From the NCBI GenBank assembly GCA_001603455.1, contig LUZA01000025.1, forward strand, positions 1-64,000: a stretch of DNA of 64,000 bases. Reading direction: 5' to 3'. Of this stretch, positions 43,020 through 51,394 are shown one piece after another. Every line of letters begins with the position of its first letter. The first letter of the stretch is position 1. The position numbers and the translations under genes are program-made. The notes beneath the pieces were generated by a model, which did no database searches, had not been told where the DNA came from, and was given only the letters and a program-made list of their open reading frames with translations. Source of the DNA: Bacteroidales bacterium Bact_09. GTDB lineage: Bacteria; Bacteroidota; Bacteroidia; Bacteroidales; UBA932.

Positions 43020-44533
43020 TTTACCATAGACAGCATAGTGATCATGGAGATCAGACATACTACAACAAATACTGTCCATGTGGCCCATAAAGGAATATTG
43101 GAATACATCAGGCCACCTATAAAGAGTAGCTGGTTTCCGGCAGCAGTAGCGGCCAGCCATCCCCCTTGCATCAATCCCTGCATGTGGGGCGGGGCAACTT
43201 TTGATACGAACGAAAGTCCCAGCGGACTGATGAACAACTCGGCAACGGTCAAAACAAAATATGTGGCAATTAGAATGAACGGACCCACTTTTGCAGATTG
43301 CTCCAGGCCACCGGCAGCCTTGACATCACTGAACGGCGGCAGATTGATTGATGCGAAGGTCATGATCAGGTAGGCAAAGGCGGCAATACCCATACCAATG
43401 GCGATCTTTCTGGGTGTGGAAGGTTCTTTGCCTTTCTTGTTCAGCCAGGAGAAGAACGCGACGATAAGCGGGGTCAGGACCACTACGAACAAAGGGTTGA
43501 CGGACTGGAACATTTCTGCCCCCACTATGCGGGTAAATCCAAGGTCGATATCGATCATGCTCAGATCGGTATAGTCCCTGGCAAAGAATGTCAGTGAAAG
43601 GCCGTTCTGATGAAACGAGAACCAGAAAAAGATCACGATCCCAAATACAGCAAACAAAGCCAGCAAACGGCGTTTAACTTCGGCCACATCCATTTTCGTT
43701 ACAGTAGGTGAGGGATTGTCTTTTGTGGCAACGCCGTCTTTTTTAACATCCGGCAGTCTGTTCCTGGTTGTCAGGAAAATGACCAGGGAAATGACCATGG
43801 CCACAATAGCCACAAAGAAGGCATAATGGAACCCGGTGTTGAACACATCCAGGTAATGGTCAGCGAAAGCAGCCAGGTCGGCGACGGGGCCCTGATTGGC
43901 TTCGGCAGCGGCTATTGAAAATTTTTCCAGGGCTTCACCGGTGATCTCATTGGCACGGAATTGATGACAAAGGGCCGGCAATTCAGCATTGTAAGCCAGG
44001 CCGTGGGATTGCAACCACCAGTTTCTGACGGCGATGGCAAAGAACGGGGCAAAAATGGCTCCGATATTGATAAACATATAGAAGATCTGGAATCCGGTAT
44101 CTCTTTTGGATGCAAATTTTGAATTGTCATACATCTGTCCTACGACAGCCTGCAAATTCCCTTTGAACAATCCATTTCCGAAGGCAATGGTAAAGAGGCC
44201 GAGACAGGTAAGTGCCAGGTAAAGACCTAAATTGGGAACCGGTGTTTGTGTGGGAAATCCGATGATCAGATATCCGACAGCCATCATAACAATTCCGGTT
44301 AATATGGTCCCCTTGTAATTTTTTGTTTTATCGGCAATGATACCCCCTACCAGGGCCAATACGTAAATGAGGGCATAAAAGATAGCATATATGACTCCGG
44401 TTGTTGTTTCACTGAGGCCGAACTTGGCCGATAAAAACAGAGACAGGATAGCCATCATTGTGTAAAAACCGAAGCGTTCGCCCATATTGGCCAGCGCGGC
44501 GGCAATCAATCCTTTGGGTTGTCCTTTGAACAT
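42995..44533 (-). CDS. POT-family peptide transporter
   Basis: Proton-dependent oligopeptide transporters import di- and tripeptides. The 512-residue product has about 12-14 membrane helices and the family signatures ALANMGERFGFYTMMAIL, FQIFYMFINIGAIFAPFFA and SPLGLSFVSKVAPPHMQG. The proton-coupling ExxER motif of helix 1 is present only as NMGER, missing the first Glu. A TATTTTTG box (44571-44564) lies 30 bases before the ATG. It heads the three-transporter run. Confidence 0.93.
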   Translation of the reverse strand: MFKGQPKGLIAAALANMGERFGFYTMMAILSLFLSAKFGLSETTTGVIYAIFYALIYVLALVGGIIADKTKNYKGTILTGIVMMAVGYLIIGFPTQTPVPNLGLYLALTCLGLFTIAFGNGLFKGNLQAVVGQMYDNSKFASKRDTGFQIFYMFINIGAIFAPFFAIAVRNWWLQSHGLAYNAELPALCHQFRANEITGEALEKFSIAAAEANQGPVADLAAFADHYLDVFNTGFHYAFFVAIVAMVISLVIFLTTRNRLPDVKKDGVATKDNPSPTVTKMDVAEVKRRLLALFAVFGIVIFFWFSFHQNGLSLTFFARDYTDLSMIDIDLGFTRIVGAEMFQSVNPLFVVVLTPLIVAFFSWLNKKGKEPSTPRKIAIGMGIAAFAYLIMTFASINLPPFSDVKAAGGLEQSAKVGPFILIATYFVLTVAELFISPLGLSFVSKVAPPHMQGLMQGGWLAATAAGNQLLFIGGLMYSNIPLWATWTVFVVVCLISMITMLSMVKWLERVAK

Positions 44534-44563
44534 AGTGGTTGGTTATTTTTGATTTATATCCGG

Positions 44564-44591
44564 CAAAAATACGATAATTTTGGTAACTTTG
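44564..44591. promoter_or_regulatory. Overlapping divergent promoters for the POT and acyltransferase genes
   Basis: Minus-strand TATTTTTG (44571-44564) faces away from plus-strand TAATTTTG (44575-44582), only three bases apart; a second plus box TAACTTTG (44584-44591) lies seven bases before the acyltransferase ATG at 44599. The first pair is almost a symmetric sequence. Polymerase binding to the two strands must be mutually exclusive. Confidence 0.6.
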
Positions 44592-44598
44592 TCTGCTT

Positions 44599-45510
44599 AT
44601 GAAGGCCATATTTTCGCAGATTGTTTTTTTTGCCATTTACGCACTGATCTGCCTGGTGAGTCTTTTGCCGTTGCCTGTACTCTATGGCCTTTCCCGTGTG
44701 CTAGTGGTACTGCCCATGAGGATAGCCGGTTACCGCAGGACTGTCGTGATTACCAACCTGGCCAGGTCTTTCCCGGAAAGATCATACGGCGAGATACAAC
44801 AGATTGTCAGGGAATTTTACCGGTACCTTGGACGGTTGGTTGCCGAAACAGTCTGGCTTTTTACCGCCTCGCAGAGAAGCGTTATGAAACGGGTTTCCCT
44901 GGAAGATTGTCATGTGCTGGAATCACTGAAAAAACAAGGAAAAAGCGTTGTGATCATGCTTCCACATATGGGTAACTGGGAATTTCTCAGGGCCTGTAGT
45001 TGTCCGCTTCAGGGGAACATATGCGGATATGACTTGCAGCAGTTGCACATAGTTTACCAACGGGTCAATTCTCCTTTGTTTGATAAACTGATGTACACGT
45101 TACGCAGCAGGTACCAGTATGGTTGGCATATCCTCGAAAGCAGGAATGTGGCCAGATATATGGCAAAGCACCAGGGTGTCCCCGGGATCTATGCCATGAT
45201 CTCGGACCAGTGCCCGGGTCCTGCGGGGAAAAGCATTGCAGCCTGTTTTCTTGGACAACCCACGCTGATGATAAAAGGACCTGAGGCATTGGCGCGGAAA
45301 TTCGGTTTTGCAGTTGTTTACGGGGTGATACGTCAGGTAGGTAGGGGACGCTATGTAATGCATTTTACCCGGATCAGTGAAAATGCCGCAGCAGAAGAGG
45401 AAGGAGCTGTGACAAATTGCTTTGCCAGATTGCTTGAGCAGGACATCCGCCGCCATCCGCCACTATGGCTATGGAGCCACAAACGCTGGAAACGTACCCC
45501 GCATGAATAG
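44599..45510 (+). CDS. LpxL-like acyltransferase
   Basis: Enzymes of this family (LpxL/HtrB) add secondary acyl chains to lipid A. The 303-residue product has an N-terminal membrane anchor and the catalytic HX4E motif LPHMGNWEFLR near residue 121. Later blocks such as SDQCPGPAGKSIAACFLGQP and RHPPLWLWSHKRWK are typical of the C-terminal half. Because Bacteroidota lipid A often has few secondary chains, the exact substrate could also be another lipid. The DUF4831 gene follows after 35 bases, with a weaker promoter-like box GATATTTG. Confidence 0.9.
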   Translation: MKAIFSQIVFFAIYALICLVSLLPLPVLYGLSRVLVVLPMRIAGYRRTVVITNLARSFPERSYGEIQQIVREFYRYLGRLVAETVWLFTASQRSVMKRVSLEDCHVLESLKKQGKSVVIMLPHMGNWEFLRACSCPLQGNICGYDLQQLHIVYQRVNSPLFDKLMYTLRSRYQYGWHILESRNVARYMAKHQGVPGIYAMISDQCPGPAGKSIAACFLGQPTLMIKGPEALARKFGFAVVYGVIRQVGRGRYVMHFTRISENAAAEEEGAVTNCFARLLEQDIRRHPPLWLWSHKRWKRTPHE

Positions 45511-45545
45511 GCTCGATATTTGCATTAAAATATAAATTTAAAGAT

Positions 45546-46595
45546 ATGAAGAAGCTGATTATTCTATTATTGGCCATTAGCCTATGGATTCCCATTCAGG
45601 GACAGCCCGTTTCGGAAATACAGCAGATCCCGCAGGGAGCTGTTGTTTATAGCCTTCCCCGTACATGTGTACGCATAGTGGCCGAGGCGCATTATTCCAG
45701 TTTCAACCCCGGGCCTTATGCACGTTTTGCCAGAAAATTTCTGGGCATTGATGCCGGTCAGACCAGAATGACCACTTACGAACTTTCACGCATTGAAATA
45801 ACACCTATGCTCGAGGCTGACCCGCATCAGCTGTATATGGTGAATCTCACATCGGGCAATGCAGAGCCTTGGTTCCTGCAGTTGACCTCCCAGGGTCTTG
45901 TCCTGTTGTCAGATACTTATACTGCCATGGAAAACAAATGGAGATTTCCATCCATTGATGATTCAAGGGATGTGACCGATGCCGGGATTATCGAAACCCT
46001 GAAAGAAGAGAGGACTACTTTGTACCGTTCACAGGTGCAGGGGCGTGAGGTGTCTGCCATTCCAGTTGAGCAAACACAACTGGTGGAAAAAACCCTGGAA
46101 CAAAGGGCCGGGGAGGCTGCCCGGAAGATCTTCCAGCTACGCGACATGCGTTATGCCATCATTACGGGTGATACCGATGCCGTTTACAGCGGAGAAGCAA
46201 TGGGAGCTGCAATAGAAGAAATGAGGCGGATGGAAGAGGAATATCTGAGGTTGTTCCTGGGTGAGACGACTACGGGCAAAACGCATCTTTCCACAGATGT
46301 GCTTCCCGATGGTGAAAAAAACCGCTACATTGCATTCCGGTTTTCAGATACGGAAGGATTGTTACCGGCCAATAATGTGGGCGGAAGGCCCATTATCCTT
46401 GAAATGGATACCGATACCGGAGCGACCATACCGCAGATCCGAACAGATGAAGGGCGCGTGCGTTCAGGGACACGCCTTTATTACAGGCAGCCCATAATCA
46501 CAATGATACATCTTGTTGATGGTCAGAACGAGCTGCTTCAGGCCCGGATCCCTGTTTATCAGAAAGGACCCATTTTGAATTTTATCATTAACTAA
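45546..46595 (+). CDS. DUF4831-family secreted protein
   Basis: The 349-residue product has a signal peptide (MKKLIILLLAISLWIPIQGQ) and the DUF4831 opening GAVVYSLPRTCVRIVAEAHYSSFNPGPYARFARKFLG. The family is typical of Bacteroidota and of unknown function; a periplasmic or outer-membrane place is likely. It is followed by pepD with only 11 bases between, so the two may share a transcript. Confidence 0.88.
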   Translation: MKKLIILLLAISLWIPIQGQPVSEIQQIPQGAVVYSLPRTCVRIVAEAHYSSFNPGPYARFARKFLGIDAGQTRMTTYELSRIEITPMLEADPHQLYMVNLTSGNAEPWFLQLTSQGLVLLSDTYTAMENKWRFPSIDDSRDVTDAGIIETLKEERTTLYRSQVQGREVSAIPVEQTQLVEKTLEQRAGEAARKIFQLRDMRYAIITGDTDAVYSGEAMGAAIEEMRRMEEEYLRLFLGETTTGKTHLSTDVLPDGEKNRYIAFRFSDTEGLLPANNVGGRPIILEMDTDTGATIPQIRTDEGRVRSGTRLYYRQPIITMIHLVDGQNELLQARIPVYQKGPILNFIIN

Positions 46596-46606
46596 AAAAT
46601 ACATTT

Positions 46607-48061
46607 ATGGACATTATCAATCTCAAACCCCAAAGAGTTTGGAAACATTTTTATTCATTGACAAGGATCCCGCGTCCTTCCAAGAAAGAAGAAAAAATAC
46701 GGGCATTTCTTGCTGAATTCGGAAAAAACCTGAAGCTAGAAACCATTGTGGATGAGACGGGGAATGTCATCATACGCAAAAGGGCAACTCCCGGAATGGA
46801 AAACCGCAAGGGAATCATCCTGCAGGCCCACATGGACATGGTTCCGCAGAAGAACAACGCGACAGAACACGATTTTGAAAAAGACCCGATAATTCCAAGG
46901 ATAGAGGGGGAGTGGGTATATGCTACCGGAACGACCCTGGGGGCGGATAATGGAATGGGTGTGGCTGCCGCTATGGCTGTTCTCGAAGCCGATGACCTGG
47001 AACATGGTCCGGTGGAAGTACTGATTACCACGGATGAAGAAACCGGAATGACCGGCGCAAGAGGACTCAAGCCAGGGGTTTTGCAAGGAGACATTCTGCT
47101 GAACCTGGATTCAGAAGATGAAGGCGAATTGTACGTGGGATGTGCAGGCGGGGAAGACGGTTCTTTCGAGATGGAGTATAAACCACAACCGGTTCCCCAT
47201 GGTTGGGAAGGAGCCCATATTAATATAACAGGGCTCAAGGGGGGCCATTCGGGCATGGATATCATTCTGGGGCGCGGTAACGCAAATAAGATTATGGTTC
47301 GTATTTTATACAAACTCATGGAAAAGTGTGATATCCGCATTTCATCAGTAGAAGGGGGCGATTTGCGCAATGCCATTCCACGGGAAGCCGATGCCATGAT
47401 ATGTTATGCTCCTGACAAAAAGAAGTGTGTCATAAGCCTGGCTGAAGAAATGGCGGAAATTGTTGGGGCAGAACTGAAACTGGTAGATCCCGGACTCGGT
47501 GTGACTGTCATCCCGTGTGCCGTTCCTTCCGGGGTGATTCCTGATGATGTCGCACAGAAAGTGATACGGGCCGTATATGCTGCTCCCAACGGGGTTTGGG
47601 GCATGAGCGCATCGATGCCAGGCCTGGTGGAAACATCTTCCAATCTGGCAATATTCAAGGCGAAGGATGGCAAAGTGGCTGTTCATTGCCTGATCCGCAG
47701 TTTGGTGGATACGGCAAAAACAGATATGGGTACGGCACTTGCCTGTTGTTTTGCCAATATTGGGGCAAAGGTCTCTTTTTCCGGAGCCTATCCCGGATGG
47801 AAACCCAATATGGATTCTCCTATTTTGAAGTTGATGCTCGACACTTATAAAAAGATGTATGGCCAGGAAGCCAGGGTCAAGGCTATCCACGCAGGATTGG
47901 AATGTGGTATCCTGGGCGGGACTTATCCGCACTGGGACATGATCTCATTCGGGCCCACCCTCCGTTCACCTCACTCTCCCGATGAACGCTGCCTGATACC
48001 TACCGTCCAGAAATTTTGGGATCTGCTGGTAGAAACAATGAAAAATATTCCCGCAAAATAG
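46607..48061 (+). CDS. pepD: Aminoacyl-histidine dipeptidase
   Basis: PepD is an M20-family dinuclear zinc peptidase that cleaves Xaa-His and other dipeptides in the cytoplasm. The 484-residue product has the metal ligands in [25 protein letters not shown], and [12 protein letters not shown]. The lid domain (IAS-like dimerisation region, about residues 205-380) and the C-terminal [24 protein letters not shown] with its final zinc-linked His follow. It would process peptides brought in by systems such as the POT transporter. Confidence 0.94.
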   Translation: MDIINLKPQRVWKHFYSLTRIPRPSKKEEKIRAFLAEFGKNLKLETIVDETGNVIIRKRATPGMENRKGIILQAHMDMVPQKNNATEHDFEKDPIIPRIEGEWVYATGTTLGADNGMGVAAAMAVLEADDLEHGPVEVLITTDEETGMTGARGLKPGVLQGDILLNLDSEDEGELYVGCAGGEDGSFEMEYKPQPVPHGWEGAHINITGLKGGHSGMDIILGRGNANKIMVRILYKLMEKCDIRISSVEGGDLRNAIPREADAMICYAPDKKKCVISLAEEMAEIVGAELKLVDPGLGVTVIPCAVPSGVIPDDVAQKVIRAVYAAPNGVWGMSASMPGLVETSSNLAIFKAKDGKVAVHCLIRSLVDTAKTDMGTALACCFANIGAKVSFSGAYPGWKPNMDSPILKLMLDTYKKMYGQEARVKAIHAGLECGILGGTYPHWDMISFGPTLRSPHSPDERCLIPTVQKFWDLLVETMKNIPAK

Positions 48062-48091
48062 CAAGTATTAGAAATAAACAGGAAACAAAAA

Positions 48092-48128
48092 TTTGTCGGG
48101 CTGCAAGAATTTCATATCTTTGCAGCCC
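48092..48128 (+). promoter_or_regulatory. Promoter of the S6-S18-L9 operon with an overlapping dyad
   Basis: TTTG (48092-48095), 19 bases, then TATCTTTG (48115-48122) is a textbook Bacteroidota promoter. An inverted repeat, GGGCTGCAAGA (48098-48108) against TCTTTGCAGCCC (48117-48128), with one unpaired T, spans the spacer, the -7 box and the likely start site. It could be an operator, or a terminator for pepD since TTTATATTT follows. The rpsF ATG is 31 bases beyond the box. Confidence 0.8.
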
Positions 48129-48153
48129 TTTATATTTAATAATAACTAATCAT

Positions 48154-48579
48154 ATGTTGAGACAGTACGAAACCGTTTTCATTTTAACTCCCGTTTTGTC
48201 TGATATTCAGATGAAGGAAGCGGTTACCAAGTTTCGTGACATGATCCTGGCCCATGAAGGCGAGATCGTTTACGAAGAGGACTGGGGGCTTAAAAAACTG
48301 GCTTACCCCATCCAGAAAAAAACCACTGGTTTTTACCATTTGATAGGATTTAAAGCGAACCCTGAATTTATTGAAAAACTGGAGATCCAGTACCGCAGGG
48401 ATGAACGCGTGATCCGGTACCTGACTTTCGCTATGGACAGACATGCCATAGCATATGCAGAAAAAAAACACGGCCCGGCTAAGGAAGAAGCTCCCGTAAA
48501 GGAACAAAAACCTGTTCCCAAGCCCAAGAAGCCTGTGTTGGATGATGAGATTGAAATTGAAATTGAAGAGGAGGACTAA
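48154..48579 (+). CDS. rpsF: 30S ribosomal protein S6
   Basis: S6 pairs with S18 on the platform of the small subunit. The product is 141 residues from the ATG at 48154 ([15 protein letters not shown]); the track's longer ORF starts inside pepD and is rejected. The core ends near residue 100 ([15 protein letters not shown]) and is followed by a Lys/Pro and then acidic tail ending [11 protein letters not shown], as often seen in S6. rpsR starts three bases after its stop. Confidence 0.97.
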   Translation: MLRQYETVFILTPVLSDIQMKEAVTKFRDMILAHEGEIVYEEDWGLKKLAYPIQKKTTGFYHLIGFKANPEFIEKLEIQYRRDERVIRYLTFAMDRHAIAYAEKKHGPAKEEAPVKEQKPVPKPKKPVLDDEIEIEIEEED

Positions 48580-48582
48580 AAT

Positions 48583-48849
48583 ATGGCAGCCAACACTGAA
48601 ATTCGTTTTTTAAACCCTCCCACAGTAGAGGTAAAAAAGAAAAAATACTGCCGTTTCAAAAAAGCGGGGATCAAATACATTGATTATAAAGATCCTGAAT
48701 TTCTGAAACGTTTTCTTAATGAACAGGGTAAGATCCTGCCACGCAGGCTTACAGGCACTTCTTTAAAATACCAGCGTAAAGTGGCCCAGGCAGTTAAACG
48801 TGCCAGGCATCTGGCTTTACTGCCTTATGTTACCGATTTACTTAAATAA
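48583..48849 (+). CDS. rpsR: 30S ribosomal protein S18
   Basis: S18 is the partner of S6. The 88-residue product has [42 protein letters not shown] and the basic C-terminus. Only one cysteine is present, so this is the zinc-less form. It lies between rpsF and rplI with a 14-base gap to the latter. Confidence 0.97.
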   Translation: MAANTEIRFLNPPTVEVKKKKYCRFKKAGIKYIDYKDPEFLKRFLNEQGKILPRRLTGTSLKYQRKVAQAVKRARHLALLPYVTDLLK

Positions 48850-48863
48850 GGAGGAGACAGGCT

Positions 48864-49316
48864 ATGGAAATTATTTTAAAACAAGATGTTGCCAAGCTGG
48901 GACATAAAGATGATATTGTAAAAGTTCGTAATGGCTATGCCGCTAATTATCTTATCCCCAGAGGGATGGCTATAATGGCTACTCCATCTGCAGTAAAAAT
49001 GCATCAGGAGAATATGCGTCAGCAAGCCCATAAAGAGGCAAAGATCCGCGAAGATGCACAGGCACTGGCCTCGAGGTTAGAAGCATGCCAGGTGAAGATT
49101 GCTACAAAGGTTAGCAGCAACGGTAAGGTATTCGGATCGGTCAATAACATCCAAGTTGCTGAAGCGCTTGCAAAACAGGGACTTGAGGTAGATAGACGCA
49201 ACATTGCCTTTACCGCAGGGGAAGCCATTAAAGAAGTCGGAGTCCATGATGCAGTTGTTAAAATTTACCGCGATATCACAGCTACTATTAAAGTTGAAGT
49301 GACAGGCGAGGAATAA
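48864..49316 (+). CDS. rplI: 50S ribosomal protein L9
   Basis: L9 binds near the L1 stalk and influences frame maintenance. The 150-residue product has the N-terminal domain MEIILKQDVAKLGHKDDIVKVRNGYAANYLIPRG, the long helix, and the C-terminal domain ending VEVTGEE. AAGGAGG at 48848-48854 lies nine bases before the ATG, one of the few strong Shine-Dalgarno sites in the window. A terminator follows after 25 bases. Confidence 0.98.
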   Translation: MEIILKQDVAKLGHKDDIVKVRNGYAANYLIPRGMAIMATPSAVKMHQENMRQQAHKEAKIREDAQALASRLEACQVKIATKVSSNGKVFGSVNNIQVAEALAKQGLEVDRRNIAFTAGEAIKEVGVHDAVVKIYRDITATIKVEVTGEE

Positions 49317-49340
49317 TTTAAATCAAGAGTTGAGAAGAGA

Positions 49341-49362
49341 CCCGGGAATTCCGGGTTTTTTT
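49341..49362 (+). terminator. Intrinsic terminator of the S6-S18-L9 operon
   Basis: CCCGG (49341-49345) pairs with CCGGG (49351-49355) around the loop GAATT, followed by seven T. The hairpin lies between the rplI stop and the start of glyA at 49391, so glyA has its own promoter, perhaps the imperfect box CATTTTTG (49381-49388). Confidence 0.87.
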
Positions 49363-49390
49363 GTATATTTACTAATTAAACATTTTTGAT

Positions 49391-50671
49391 ATGAAACAGG
49401 ATATAGCGCTTTTTGATCTTATCAGGAAAGAAGAGAACCGTCAATCAAACGGAATTGAATTGATCGCCTCTGAAAATTTTGTGAGTCCACAAGTGTTGAA
49501 TGCAATGGGATCCGTTCTGACTAACAAGTATGCAGAAGGATACCCCGAAGCGAGATACTACGGGGGTTGTGAGGTGGTAGATAAATCCGAACAGCTTTGC
49601 ATAGACAGGGTCTGTGAATTGTTCCAGGCAGAATATGCCAATGTGCAACCGCATTCGGGGGCACAGGCCAACATGGCCGTTTTCCTTGCCTGTCTGCAAC
49701 CGGGAGATACCTTTATGGGCCTTGACCTGGCTCACGGAGGGCACCTGACCCACGGCTCACCAGTCAATTTTTCAGGGATCCTTTACCGTCCGGTAGCTTA
49801 CCAACTGGATCCTGAAACGGGATTGATTGATTACAATCAAATGGAGCGCCTGGTACTGGAACATCATCCTAAAATGATTATTGGCGGAGGTTCAGCGTAT
49901 TCCAGGGAGTGGGATTACAAACGGATGCGCGAAATTGCTGACAAGGTGGGTGCCCTCTTTATGGTAGATATGGCCCACCCTGCCGGACTGATAGCCGCAG
50001 GCCTGCTGGAGAACCCCCTGAAATATGCGCATATTGTCACTTCCACAACGCATAAAACGCTTAGGGGGCCGAGGGGAGGCATTATCCTTATAGGCAAGGA
50101 TTTTGACAATCCCTGGGGGATCAAAACACCTAAGGGAAAGATCAAAAAAATGTCTGCCATGATCAATTCAAGTGTCTTTCCGGGAGTTCAGGGAGGACCT
50201 CTGGAGCATGTGATAGCCGGGAAAGCGGTAGCGTTTTTTGAAGCCTTGCAGCCTGAATTCGCGGAGTATCAGAAACAGGTACAGAAAAATGCCCAGGCTA
50301 TGGGGGCTGCCTTCGCCAGCCGTAACTATACCATCGTATCGGGAGGCACCGACAACCACTTGCTGTTGATAGACCTTCGTTCAAAATTCCCTGACCTGAC
50401 CGGAAAGGAAGCTGAAAATACCCTTGTAAAGGCTGATATTACCGTAAACAAGAATATGGTGCCTTATGACTCACGGTCTCCTTTCAAAACATCGGGCATA
50501 CGTGTAGGTTCCCCGGCAGTGACTACCCGCGGACTAAAGGAACATGATATGGAAACTATTGTGGCCCTTATAGATGAGGTTTTGAGTAATATTGACAATC
50601 AAGCAGTCATAGAACGCATTAAAAAAAGAGTGAAAGAACTCATGGGCGGGTTGCCATTATACGCCTGGTAA
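49391..50671 (+). CDS. glyA: Serine hydroxymethyltransferase
   Basis: GlyA converts serine and tetrahydrofolate to glycine and methylene-tetrahydrofolate. The 426-residue product has [31 protein letters not shown] near residue 20, the YYGGCEVVD block, the PLP-binding lysine in [14 protein letters not shown] near residue 220, and [18 protein letters not shown]. It is a source of one-carbon units for the metH and fmt reactions. A secreted unknown follows after 15 bases. Confidence 0.97.
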   Translation: MKQDIALFDLIRKEENRQSNGIELIASENFVSPQVLNAMGSVLTNKYAEGYPEARYYGGCEVVDKSEQLCIDRVCELFQAEYANVQPHSGAQANMAVFLACLQPGDTFMGLDLAHGGHLTHGSPVNFSGILYRPVAYQLDPETGLIDYNQMERLVLEHHPKMIIGGGSAYSREWDYKRMREIADKVGALFMVDMAHPAGLIAAGLLENPLKYAHIVTSTTHKTLRGPRGGIILIGKDFDNPWGIKTPKGKIKKMSAMINSSVFPGVQGGPLEHVIAGKAVAFFEALQPEFAEYQKQVQKNAQAMGAAFASRNYTIVSGGTDNHLLLIDLRSKFPDLTGKEAENTLVKADITVNKNMVPYDSRSPFKTSGIRVGSPAVTTRGLKEHDMETIVALIDEVLSNIDNQAVIERIKKRVKELMGGLPLYAW

Positions 50672-50686
50672 ATACAAACAAAAACT

Positions 50687-51394
50687 ATGAAAAATTTTTT
50701 GACCATTGTTTTAGCTGCAATGGTCCTGACGGCACCATCCGGGATCAGTGCACAGACTGTAAAACGAGGTGTTGTCAAGGCTGTTATTGGTTCAGACCTG
50801 AATGAAGTACTTCCGAACGATGTGGTGTACATGTACCCGGAATTCCAGACTGGAACACTGATATTCAAGAACAAAAGTTCAGCGGAGGCGACAATGAACC
50901 TGTATCTGCCTGGATCAAACCTGCACTTTCTCGGACCCCGGGGAGATACCCTGGTGGTTAAAAATCAAGATGAGGCGCTGTACCTTTACATGGGCAATGA
51001 TACGTATATCCGTCACAGCAAGTCATGGATCAGGCTCCTTTCTGCCTGGGGAAATCTGGCCTTTGGGATACGTACTACCGTTAGCATTCAGCAACCTCAG
51101 AAAACAGGGGCATATGGTATGGTCGATGTGACGTCTTCTATAACCGAGTACAGTAGTATGGAGGACCAGACCGGACGTACCATGCGTTTGCAAAGCCTGA
51201 AAAATATTCCCTATACAGTAACGCACGATGCGATGCTTTATGACGGAAATAAACTTTACCTGGCAAGCAGAAGAAATTACAAAAAACTGTTTCCCCATAA
51301 AAAGGAATTTATAGACCAATACATCAAGGAGAACAATCTTGATCTTGGTAAAGCCCAGGATGCTTTGCAATTATTCAATTTGCTGAACCTGTAG
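50687..51394 (+). CDS. Secreted protein of unknown function
   Basis: I do not recognise this 235-residue family. A signal peptide is clear (MKNFLTIVLAAMVLTAPSGISAQ). The rest looks beta-rich (GDTLVVKNQDEALYLYMGNDTYIRHSKSWIRLLS) with a helical C-terminus (KKEFIDQYIKENNLDLGKAQDALQLFNLLNL). No catalytic or metal motif stands out. It follows glyA by 15 bases and may be co-transcribed. The last 24 bases overlap the convergent OstA-like gene. Confidence 0.78.
   Translation: MKNFLTIVLAAMVLTAPSGISAQTVKRGVVKAVIGSDLNEVLPNDVVYMYPEFQTGTLIFKNKSSAEATMNLYLPGSNLHFLGPRGDTLVVKNQDEALYLYMGNDTYIRHSKSWIRLLSAWGNLAFGIRTTVSIQQPQKTGAYGMVDVTSSITEYSSMEDQTGRTMRLQSLKNIPYTVTHDAMLYDGNKLYLASRRNYKKLFPHKKEFIDQYIKENNLDLGKAQDALQLFNLLNL

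Noticed and set aside
43020-43160. 47-residue N-terminal extension of the DMT transporter
   Set aside because: It overlaps the POT gene deeply and lacks a membrane or family pattern; ATG 43019 fits the first EamA helix.
46651-47397. 248-residue minus-strand ORF across pepD
   Set aside because: Serine/proline-rich shadow of the M20 peptidase gene with no recognisable domain.
48016-48153. N-terminal extension of S6 from inside pepD
   Set aside because: It crosses the promoter and dyad at 48092-48128; the ATG at 48154 is the family start.
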